Part shown: positions 36,689 to 46,839 of the stretch, piece after piece
Layout: every line of letters begins with the position of its first letter
Position numbering within the stretch: position 1 is the first letter of the stretch
Assembly (NCBI GenBank): GCA_916610825.1
Contig: OU744450.1
Span: 5,022,030 to 5,086,029, forward strand
Length of the DNA: 64,000 nucleotides
From: Haliclystus octoradiatus
Taxonomy: Eukaryota > Cnidaria > Staurozoa > Stauromedusae > Haliclystidae
Direction: 5' to 3'
Notes under the pieces: model-generated
Databases searched by the model: none
What the model was told of the DNA's origin: nothing
What the model saw: the letters and a program-made list of their open reading frames with translations, nothing else
Translations under genes and position numbers: made by a program

Positions 36689-37181
36689 TATAGACGCCAA
36701 TTTTACTAATTTGAATGTGAACGGTACATTGACGAATACATGAAGATAAATAAGCAGGTATAAAGACGACAAATGAATAGACACAATTTGTTACGGCAAT
36801 AATAAAGTTTGTTGAATAAAGTTGAATAAACCAATAATCTTGTGAGTTGATTGAAATATATATATATATGATTACTGTACTGTTGATAAATCCGTTTTAA
36901 ACTAGAAAGAGATTAAATTATATTAATTATGATTAACATGACATACTAAAGTAAACAATTTTATAAGTTACGTAAAATAGGATAAATTCATACCGTGTGT
37001 TCTTTTCCGCGTCTTCACTGTTCTCTTTCTGTTCTACACTGATTGATATCACGTTGACATATTAATAAATGTATGTCACGATTTGTTCTATTTAGGAGGA
37101 TTTTATAATTAAACGAATCAAGTAGTAAGTATAGAGAAAATGAATAGTTCGAGAAATCTATGGGGAAAATTATCGCTTACA
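36689..37181 (-). repeat. 5' LTR of the unit 2 BEL/Pao element
   Basis: 493-bp partner of 30600-31092; the target duplication ATACC follows at 37182. Confidence 0.93.
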
Positions 37182-38111
37182 ATACCAGTATTGTAGTAAT
37201 TAATGGTTTGAAATGAAAGTATGAATTAAAGTAAGATTTTGCCAAATATTCTCAAGACTTCCAATTGCAGTTTGATATTAATAATCTACTGCAGATATCT
37301 ATCTCAATATGAACCATATAGAAAATACGTCATACATAAAATGCTATAAGAAAATTGAAACGTAATTATTGAAAGCTAATAAAAGTGTGTTAATTAAAAT
37401 TTCATAATTCTTCCATACCATTCATGCATATATTTCATGATTAAGAAGTATTAATTAAAGTAAAATTCTGGCAAGTATCCTCAAGACTTCCAGTTGCAGT
37501 TTTATATTAATACTCTTTACTGCAAATATCACTAACAATGTGAAAGATATAAAAGAAATTTTCGATACCTTCTTATCCAAAAAGATTTATTCATCGCCAT
37601 AAAAATCAATTAAATATCGTAAAAAAAATTGAGGCGTATATAATTATTAAAAGCTAATGAAATGATGTTAATTATAATGTCCACTATATACACTGATAAT
37701 ATTTCATGATTTAATAGCATTAATTATTAAAGTAAGATTTTGCCAAACGATTTTCAACTGTTCCAACTGCAGTTTGATATTAATAAATCTTTACTGTAGA
37801 TATTTAGATACTGTAGAAGTCAATATGAACCATAGAAAAAGATACGTCATTGCTGTTTTATCAAAAAAAATACATTAATGCTGTTTTACCGGAATAAATT
37901 TCTTCATTGGATAGCTAAATGAAGCAATAATACACATATTACATTATGTTAATAATCATAATTATATCCCCACGTGATAGTAGCGGAAAGGAAAACATTT
38001 GATTGGCCTGGTTTCATTTCGGTTCAACCATAGTATGAATTTTGGATAGGCTTTTATTTTAAAAGCTGGCGGATGAATGTCAAAGCACAATTATACAGAG
38101 ACATTGTTGGA

Positions 38112-38180
38112 CTAACCCTAACCCTAACCTAATACTATTGCGTGGATCGTGGTTTACGAAAATTCTACCACGGTCCACGC
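38112..38180. repeat. telomere-like repeats and hairpin, unit 2
   Basis: Paralogue of 23922-23990, with three CCCTAA-type hexamers and the CGTGGATCGTGGT / ACCACGGTCCACG stem. Confidence 0.78.
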
Positions 38181-39177
38181 CACGCCTTCGTTGCATTTGT
38201 TTGATTGTGGCTTGAATTTTTTTTGAATAAATGTTGAAATTACACTTGGGGCCAGGAGCCGTTAGAGATTTGAGATTTATTTATGTTTACATTTCATTAT
38301 GATTTTCTAGAAAATTAGAATTTAACTGACAGTTAATTAAACATAAATAAACACAAAGAGTAGAGAGTAGTTTTCGTCATCATCCCAATTTATGTTTTTG
38401 ATTTTGTTCGAGATTTCAAAACACTTGATCATATGCACGGTTCATTGCCTGCACTGCTTTTGCTCTCTATGGCAGTGGCTTTGATCTTTTAAGGAAACCT
38501 GATTTTTTCAATTTTACATCGAATTCAGTTGTTTTGTCAAAATTAAATATAGCCTATGTTCATACCACAAAAGAGAGCTTTCGAATGATGTGGGATGTTC
38601 AGGATTTCTTCGTATTGTTTTTGAGATTAGCCCGTAGAAAGTTTTGAAGGTCTTTTTTATATAGTAGTAGAGAAGTAGAGATTTTAAAGGCTGAAGATGC
38701 AGTCTCCAAATATCCGGGATATGTATTCTATGGGTTGCCTTCGTAGTCTAACTCTACAGTATCGTAAGCGGATTCTTGTGTGTCATACTACGCATGCCTA
38801 TCAGCTATTTTACCCGCAACAAGTATTCAGTTTAAACATCTGTACTTTGCAGAATGAAATAATTGTAGTGAAATAATTGTAGTCAGTCTTAACATTTCAA
38901 CCGTGTCTAAAGATCGCATAGATGAAATTCACATCATTATTTATAATTATATATAATCAAAAATAATTAATGAATTCCATTTGAGTTGATGAATTATTTA
39001 TTATATGAATGATTTAACAAAGAGAACATATAATTAGAAACTAGCAGGATGAATCTGTTTCTCTAAAGCAGGTTTATATTATATTTTTAAATTCATTTTA
39101 TTTCATTTTTGCATACAGCGACTGCAGATGCACACGCTTTACTTACTGTTTTCTAAAGCGAAATTATATCCGCTAAC

Positions 39178-39544
39178 ATGGTGCCGCAATTGAAATACAT
39201 CATTTTAAAGTATGCAGTTTGTTTCTTTATGAACTTTGTGGCAACTTGCATGGTGGATTGCCAAACTCGTAGTATGCCAAATAATATAACATATGGGCAA
39301 ATCCTGAATACTAAAATTGGGATGTTTTACACAGCGCTACCATTTCAATTCTATTCTAACACAACGATGAAAAGATGTACGATGATGCTTGCTGCTAGAT
39401 CACAATTGTTATCTATGAATGTTGTTGGTGTAGACATCGCCAATGTTACATGCCAACTGTTCAAAACCAAAGCAAATGAAGAATCCAAAGAGGATGGTAT
39501 TCTAGTTGCGAAAGATTATTCAAATTACATAGAAAAGTTTACAG
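39178..39544 (+). CDS. family copy D, exon 1
   Basis: Intact 367-bp first exon, ATG at 39178, donor CAG|GTAAGA at 39545, phase 1. It differs from C and E by MVPQ at the start, CMVDC in place of CMGDC near the likely signal-peptide cleavage site, and EESKED in place of EEFNED. Three N-glycosylation sequons are kept. It pairs with exon 2 at 40476-40891 for a 260-residue secreted protein. Confidence 0.88.
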
Positions 39545-40218
39545 GTAAGAAAGTAATTGATTTGTTCTGCATGTGAATATGAGTGTAGTATGTCGTAAAC
39601 GTGACTTTTGATAGATCTATACATATAGACTGGTCCAAAAGAATGAAAATTTCGATTTCAATTGCATTCTCGATTTTATTGTTTTAATGGGTTTGAAAAT
39701 CATTAGTTCAAAAGTTTTTATTACACGCTGCAGTTTCCAAAAATTCTTTCATAAATCATAGTAAATTGAAATTGAAAAATCTGTCAACATCTTCACAGAA
39801 TAGCAAACCAAACACTTCTATAATCTGTCAAAATAACAGTGAAAGCCATACATTCAAATGAATCACTTTGAAACACAAATTTTCAGTATAGGTTCTCATC
39901 TAATTAGACTTTATGCCACCGTAATATTTCTGAGATAGTTACCTTTATAGGCATCAAAAATTATTTAAAAATACTTTGCTTAGATTTGATTACATTGTTT
40001 GAAATTTTGAAGCGTTTTCCCTATTGATTCTGTCTATTAATTTGGAGGAGCATTGAGCACCCATTTCCGAACATTTCCTGAACTCAAATTTAGCACTTTT
40101 AATTTTTTTACCTAGAAAAGCAATAAAATTGAGAATGTTATTCAACTTTCAAGCTTTTATTAGTTGATTATGTTTTTCTTGCGCTATTGGTCTTGCTGTT
40201 ATTGTTGATGCAGTTTTA

Positions 40219-40245
40219 TGTGTTGTTGTTGTTGTTGTTGTTGTA

Positions 40246-40287
<42 letters not shown>

Positions 40288-40288
40288 G
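40219..40288 (+). repeat. (GTT)n microsatellite in the gene D intron
   Basis: About 70 bp of GTT repeats, interrupted once (GTAATTGTT). The paralogous array in the gene E intron is at 55580-55631. Confidence 0.9.
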
Positions 40289-40475
40289 CATCATTAACAG
40301 CTACAGATAATGCAATCTAAAAGTTTTGGTTTTGAGGAAATGATGACATTGTTTGTGCTATTGTTTCTATAATAGTATGTGTCATCATGTTGTGATGTTG
40401 TTTTGTTTTTTGTTGATTGATGTGTTACCAACTTTTTCATCCGCTTTATTAATGTTTCATACCTTAACATTTCAG

Positions 40476-40891
40476 GCTACATCAAAGCAGCTCTTAATCT
40501 GATTGATGTTGAAACCAAGGATGACAAGCCAGGAAGTTTCAATTTTATCTTGCCAACTGCACTCTATAAAATCAGACTACATCACGTCAGTGGCAGAGTG
40601 AGATGTGCAAGAGATCTACATTCAATGCCATTTGGGTGTTATTGGCAGGGTCCTTACGCAAACACAATGATGTTGGTGAAAGGCTTTCGCGGTGAAATCA
40701 TTGCTGACGCATCAGCATTTTGTGAATATGAGGGTGATGGCATGGATACAAAGTTTGTAGCCACTCATGATTGTAGTCAATTGAATCAAAACCAACGGTA
40801 TTCATTTTGGTATGATGAAGACTTTGAGAACCTTTCAGAAACCGACAATTCTAGAAAGACAACATTTGAAATGTTAGTAGAAATCTGTTAG
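40476..40891 (+). CDS. family copy D, exon 2
   Basis: Acceptor AACATTTCAG at 40475, stop TAG at 40889-40891, 416 bp as in C and E. The first two thirds follow copy C (LHHVSGRVRCARDLHSMPF, GFRGEIIAD). From THDCSQLNQNQRYSFWYDED onward it follows copy B. Five cysteines are kept. The intron (39545-40475) has a segment not present in C. Confidence 0.88.
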
Positions 40892-41169
40892 CCCCACTGT
40901 CAACTATCGGTCATTTGCAAACTTATTTCGATCCCTCCGATTATCGATATACTCCTTTTATGCATTTTAGTATGGCACTTTTGAAGCAATTTAGAAATAA
41001 TTAATTATTTGATCAGATCAAACAAGAAACACTGCATAATTATAATACGGTAGTTTGAAACCATTTTAACATAAAATCATGAAATTTATTCTCAAAAGAC
41101 GACATTTATTGTATCGACTTATAAATAGACTCAAATAGAAGCTAATATACATTCTGTGTAGAAGTATAT

Positions 41170-41357
41170 TGTAGTGCTACGGCCTTGTATTCGTGATGGC
41201 CTCGTAATCTTGATATAGATAAGTAGCATTGTACATGTAATAGGGGAGTTTATGTATGACTAGCAAACTGGTGTTGTCTCTGAGTTTTCTGAGTTATTAT
41301 TATTACTGTTTAATTCACCATTATTATTATAGTGTCATTGGATAACCGGGCACTACA
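41170..41357. mobile_element. 188-bp solo-LTR-like insertion
   Basis: Starts TGTAGTGC and ends GCACTACA, flanked by a GTATAT duplication (41164-41169 and 41358-41363). The empty site is in unit 1 at about 26395. TG...CA ends and a 6-bp duplication fit a solo LTR; a small inverted-repeat element is the alternative. Unit 3 has the same insertion at 63883. Confidence 0.75.
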
Positions 41358-41806
41358 GTATATAGTCCCTTAGAAAAATTCAAACAATCATATGGACATG
41401 CTGACTATCACATTGCTATTGAAAATAGTTTACGATTATTCACTATGAATTAGTTAAATCGAAAACTACTTTAAATTATGTACCCAAACTAGCTGCAGGT
41501 TGTTATCGTTAAAACTCAGATAGAAATGAAACCATGTAAAATGTAAACGAGGAAGCACCGAGATGAATTTAAATACAATTTTATTTCGAACTAAGCTAGG
41601 AGACTCCCAACTGTCAGTGAAACAACAAGGCAATGGAGAAAACTATCCTGTAAATAAAAGCACATCGAAAACACTTAATAGACATATAGATTAATCTTTG
41701 TATTATAAATTGTTTCAGATATGTAAATAGAGTAATTACTTGTAATGGTTTCTATCTAAATAATGAGTTTTTCCGATTCAAATGGCTTACGTGTATTGTA
41801 CCTTCT

Positions 41807-42395
41807 TTGAATCGTTTAAAATTGAATAACAGGCAAGTTTTCATTACTGAGCATCCACAAACCCTGCTGCAAAACGTATGCTTCAACTCTACCATTTACT
41901 TTTGCAGGAGGAGGAGAGAAGGATTTAGAGAGTTGAATAAAAATTGTTTCAATTTTAAATTGGACGAAAATGGAGTAGAGTACGCATCCATTAATCACAA
42001 TGAGCTTGTCCAATACCACCAAGGTGAATTACACGAGAAATTGGACTACATTGATATATCAGATTATATAAATTTAGCGGGGAAATGATGGATATACAGC
42101 TCTGAAGTCTTACCTGGAAAAATACATCCAACTTGTGAGGCACTTTTTCAGTATCCAAAAAGTAACTGCAAACCATCAAATATTATTTGGTACGAGAATA
42201 GACTTCGGGGCATTAATAAACTTAGAGATATGATAAAAGTTATTAGTAAAGATGCTGGTCTTTCACAGGCGTATCAAATCACTATGTAAGAGCCACCTCC
42301 ATCACGCTTCTATCAGACACTGGTGTGGCCAACATGCATATTATGTCAATCTCCGGCCACAGAAACGAACAGTTCAAAATGTTCATTTGCCCCTG
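41807..42395 (+). pseudogene. Crypton-type / DUF3504 tyrosine recombinase remnant, unit 2
   Basis: Same as the unit 1 remnant, with the same TGA (42086-42088) and the same one-base frame break before NHY. Here the HxxR motif is intact (HYVRATSIT), as is SGHRNEQ. NCKPSN and NKLRDM differ from unit 1. The shared stop and frameshift show that the element was already dead before the duplication; the arginine loss in unit 1 came later. A tyrosine nucleophile after GHRNE is not visible. Confidence 0.85.
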
Positions 42396-43249
42396 TCCCA
42401 ATTAAGCTGCTTGTCCTTTTTCATCTTCAGTAAAATCTTTGTTCATTATCATTATAATAGTTATACAGCTGCTTGAACTGTTATAAAATTTTTTATGTTA
42501 TCGTTATTTCAAAAAATTTCTCTATGATTGTGTTGATCTTGATATCTGATTTGTTCTTTCTTGTGGGTGTTCTTTTATGATCATAATGGTATTATCTGTC
42601 ACTCGTAAAATAAAATGGCGTGAAACAGAAAGGAAATATTTAGTGATCACGCGGACTTGGTTACTATAATCACGCGATTCAATAATCAATGATGGTTATT
42701 GGTCGAAAGTGTTTCGCGGCCTTTGTTGATCCAGAAGTGTAGAACCCTTTAGTCAATAACATTTTGATGTTGAAGTTGCGAACTTACAGCTTGAATGAGC
42801 TCCTATACTGTTGCGTGATCATGCATTAACAAGGGAGACTACGAATATTATTTTTTATTGAAAATTGACAGCTAGAAAAGAAAAAGAACGCGGAGAGCTA
42901 GAGGAAGAAGAGTTGGAAAAATAATTGATATCGAGAAATATTTAAAGAAAATTAAGAATAATCAAGAAGAAGAATTAGTTTAATGGCATTGAGAACAATG
43001 TAAATAATACAATCAATGACTATTGTACAATTAACAAATAATGAATAAGAAACTATAAATTACCATCTGACAAAATTTCAGGAATGCTGCGTATAGTGAG
43101 AACACAAGGAAGGCGTTACAAAATCACGAGCTACCTCTGCGAGTTCGTGTGCTTTTTGCAATTCGAGAGTTCTCGTAACCATGTGAGTGCTATTATCAGG
43201 CTGTAATTATAGCTCGACCATATTCATTATTCGTTTTACGACATGATAG

Positions 43250-43740
43250 ATAGTGTATGTCCTACCTGTTCTTCTTTGCAACTGCCAAACAAGGAATGTA
43301 AATGAAAGGAAAACACAGAATTGGACTCCTTTCACAGGCGTCTGTTGAGAAACGTCTCACGGCAGAAATATCACTCAGATAGGGGAACGCCATCAAACGA
43401 ACACATTTACCAAAAATATCACAAGAATCGCTTTTTATTCAGATGCAAACAATCCATGGTCCCATTTGGGGCACACTATTCACCATGGGGGCCGGAAAAA
43501 TTAAAATTGAGACGTACATTATAATAAGTAAATCTGAGAAAGAATATGGGGAGACCCCAATTGAACAAAGCAGGACCAGCTAAGATGGAGATGAGAGAGA
43601 GAGAGGCATGGACGCATGGACGAGGAGGATGCTAGCGATGGGAAGAAATGGAAGGAGGAAAACAATAAAGATCAAAAGAGAGGAACTTCAAGACAAACAA
43701 ACCAGCCGAAGCATCTAATGAACTATGTACTATAGTAAAC
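43250..43740 (+). pseudogene. LINE 3'-end fragment, unit 2
   Basis: Paralogue of 28293-28780. One A fewer in the GGAAAA run (about 43312) breaks the frame before LDSFHRRLLRNV, which then reads open to 43524. Confidence 0.5.
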
Positions 43741-45653
43741 AAAATATGTTCCCAACTACGAACGAACTGAATTAAGTATATAATAACTCTTCGTTGCAAA
43801 TTCATAGCTAATTTACCTACATTATGTACGATAATGCATGGTTCGATTATATCGCTCCATTGCTTTGTCGTTCATTTTTATTGTTTACAAGAAATCAAGC
43901 CTCTAGTAAGTCAGGCGCACAGCATCTATAACCCCTTGTTGCTGCTATTTATTCTTCTGGTTTCTAAACTGTTAATTTCCAACAAACTAATGACTACAAC
44001 TGTTGCTACTACTACTAAAAGATGACACCGTGGAAAGGTGGAGGGTATTTGGGGTCGCTAAGTGGTTCTGAAATGGGCGACAGAGAGAACTAGATTGCGG
44101 ACGAGAAATGTGTATGGATGTCTCTCGAAAATTAAAAATCAACAATGCAAATACAAAAACGTCAATAAAATTATAATAACATGCCAAACTGAAATGATAA
44201 TAAAAGAGCAACAGGCCATAACTTATTAATGGTCTGTTCTATTAAAGACATGACAAAATTATACACATAGTGTTGTGTGGTCAACATGAAAAGCAGTGAA
44301 TTGCTTACCAATGTGACACTACGATGAAGTGTCAAATGCATATTGTTGGTAGTGCCAATTTTGAAAGCGCTCAGTACACTTTGTAATATATACACTGCAT
44401 GCAAGAGATAGCGCGTAATGATAAGCTCCTTAAGAAAATTGCGTCGTTATTAATTACGCAACGGTATTTGACTGGCTTGAATGTTTTCTGACAACGACCT
44501 TAGCTGGATGCAAAGAAAAGCGTTGAATAATTGACACTTTTTAACTTGTTTTCCTGTTACAATAAATTTCCTTTCACCTATGTTATGGATGTTGTCGTCC
44601 GAGCCTCGTTGGACTCCGATGATTATTGGGTTGTAGGCCTCGGGACGGAGCCGGCAGGTTCATTTGCGAAGTTGATTTCGGTATGAGGATTCCGCTTCCC
44701 ACATATAATACAAGACGTATCCTCAATCCGACGCTTTTGCCAATAGTATTTCCTATGCAAGAAATGTAGCCATTCAAATAGAGGAATTTGTATAATCACA
44801 TTGTTTGTGATGAATAGAATTTATGATGATATTGCAAATAGTATGCATTAATTAACCGTTTGCTTTAACCAGTAAGTTATGTTTCTGCATTTTTGAATAA
44901 GAAATGATTGTGCAAAGCAAAATTTCTTATAGAAACATTCTTATAAAAGGGTTATTCGATTTAGTTTATCATGCTGAAAAATACTTTGCTAAAGTTAAAA
45001 TGACTACAATGTTACAATGATTACTGAAGCATTTTGAAAAATTTGAAATTAAACATGGTACTGATTTTAGCTACCTATTTAACCATTTCAATATATAAGT
45101 AGTAACAACATTGAACACAACTTTACAAGTTTAGCTATCATGTTTCAAATTTATGCAGTTACGAAAATCAGTAATGTTTATTAAAGTCAAAGAAGCATTA
45201 TAGACATAAATGTATGTAGCATATGCATACATGTATTTACGCTTAAAACTGAAACGTCAAAATCCCCCCCATATTCCATTGTATACTAATAGCATTTCAC
45301 AGTTTAAAATAAATCCGCCCATACCAGTATTGTAGTAATTAATGGTTTGAAATGAAAGTATGAATTAAAGTAAGATTTTGCCAAATATTCTCAAGACTTT
45401 CAATTGCAGTTTGATATTAATAATCTACTGCAGATATCTATCTCAATATGAACCATATAGAAAATACGTCATACATAAAATGCCATAAGAAAATTGAAAC
45501 GTAATTATTGAAAGCTAATAAAAGTGTGTTAAGAAAAATTTCATAATTCTTCCATACCATTCATGCATATATTTCATGATGAAGAAGTATTAATTAAAGT
45601 AAAATTCTGGCAAGTATCCTCAAGACTTCCAGTTGCAGTTTTATATTAATACT

Positions 45654-46113
45654 TGTAGAAACTAATTTACCATATTTGTTGTCATGGTAACTTGTTAATT
45701 CACATTGTCTTTGTCATCACCATAGTAACATTAATATTGTCATACGGTCATACAGCACATGTCAAACTGTTTCACATTCACTGTCATAGTTCCTGTCATG
45801 TTGTCAATTCACTAATGGTTATTTGTCTGTTGCCCTAATTTAGTGTTATATTGAGTGTTTGTATTGTGATTGGTCAACTTGTAATCATTGCTGTGTTTTA
45901 ACTAATCTTGTGCTACACTTCCCATCCACTGTTCGTCTTGGGGCCACATAGTACGGTCGTAATAGATTGTTATTAAAATTATACGCTGTAGTTTTCTCTT
46001 GGCCTACTTCTTGTCTTGTTGTTCTTGCGGTCTCAAGCGGACAGTCAAATACAGTTACAGTCCTCTGAAGTCAACGTTAGGCTTTGGAAAGCAAAGCAAT
46101 TATCTCAATAACA
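45654..46113 (+). repeat. 5' LTR of the unit 3 BEL/Pao element
   Basis: 460 bp, begins TGTAGAAAC and ends CAATAACA; same as 52463-52922 by eye. Confidence 0.94.
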
Positions 46114-46131
46114 TGGTCCGTCTTTGGAACC
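46114..46131 (+). promoter_or_regulatory. tRNA primer-binding site
   Basis: TGGTCCGTCTTTGGAACC immediately follows the LTR, complementary to a tRNA 3' end of the form ...GGACCA. The tRNA identity was not determined. Confidence 0.75.
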
Positions 46132-46140
46132 TGAATCAGT

Positions 46141-46794
46141 GGTAAGTTTTTTTTGTGCTTATTTGTTAGCACTCCTTGAGTAGTTATTTTAGTTTGTCTT
46201 TTAGCATACTAGACAAAAACAGAACGCCGTTTCTATTAGCCTGTATCTCAGATTAGATCAGGGATTGAAACCATCCTAGAGTTTTCTTTTGTGCATTGAA
46301 AGCACTTTAGAATAGAACGCAATTTTTTGATCAGTTTTCTTTGTGTTTTTTACAATTAAATTACGCATTAGAATATAACGCATTTTCAAGTTTCTTTTTA
46401 CTTTCTGAATTAGTTTTTTGTTTATTTAGTAGACATCTTCTCTTTGAATATTCCTTTGTTTCCGATCGTTTGACTTTACTCGTGATATATATATCGGCCC
46501 TCTTGCTTATTGGCACGATTCTTCAATAATATTTACTCAACTTTTTAAATTATTTTTGCTAGCGTATTGTGTTGTTTTGCTCATTGGCTGCAGACTTTGA
46601 TGCTTAAGAACATAATATACGTCTATGCCGCATAGCTTAGTAAAGATATAGTATATTCTGTGTGGGATATCAATCTGATTTTCTCTGATCTTTTGACGAC
46701 TTTGGCCTGATATCAGCATTTAGGTCTACAACCAGGCTAGATGCCCAAAACAATGCTTCTTTGTTCTGCTTTTGTGTTTATTTTATTTTGTTAG
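46141..46794 (+). other. probable leader intron of the BEL/Pao element
   Basis: GTAAGT at 46141 fits a splice donor, and a T-rich tract ending TTATTTTGTTAG at about 46794 fits an acceptor. Splicing would join the primer-binding-site leader to a point about 45 bp before the polyprotein ATG at 46840 and remove upstream ATGs. This is predicted from consensus only. Confidence 0.5.
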
Positions 46795-46839
46795 GTTCCA
46801 GTACGTGGTAATAATTTGGTCTGGCTTGGTTGGCACAGC

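Larger units (their letters stand above)
30600..37181 (-). mobile_element. BEL/Pao LTR retrotransposon, defective, in unit 2
   Basis: 6582 bp with 493-bp LTRs (30600-31092 and 36689-37181) and a 5-bp target duplication ATACC (30595-30599 and 37182-37186). Units 1 and 3 show the empty site (about 23000). The minus strand encodes Gag, protease, RT, RNase H and integrase in BEL/Pao order. I see one difference between the LTRs (about position 30910 against 36999), so the insertion is recent. A purine-rich stretch (TTAGGGAGGC, minus strand) adjoins the 3' LTR. No TGG-type primer site follows the 5' LTR. Confidence 0.95.
29720..44464 (+). repeat. segmental duplication unit 2 (gene D)
   Basis: Same order as unit 1: block at 29.8-30.1 kb, AT-rich array, gene D, Crypton remnant, LINE tail. 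It is enlarged by the BEL/Pao element at 30600-37181, about 560 bp more in the gene D intron and a 188-bp solo-LTR-like insertion at 41170. Its right junction joins GCAACGGTA directly to TTTGACTGG of unit 3. Confidence 0.9.

Noticed and set aside
40219-40288. CRISPR-like or coding repeat
   Set aside because: It is a plain GTT microsatellite in an intron; no spaced repeats of CRISPR form occur in the window.
46816-46839. Upstream start for the BEL/Pao polyprotein
   Set aside because: The codon at 46816 is TTG; the first ATG in frame is 46840.
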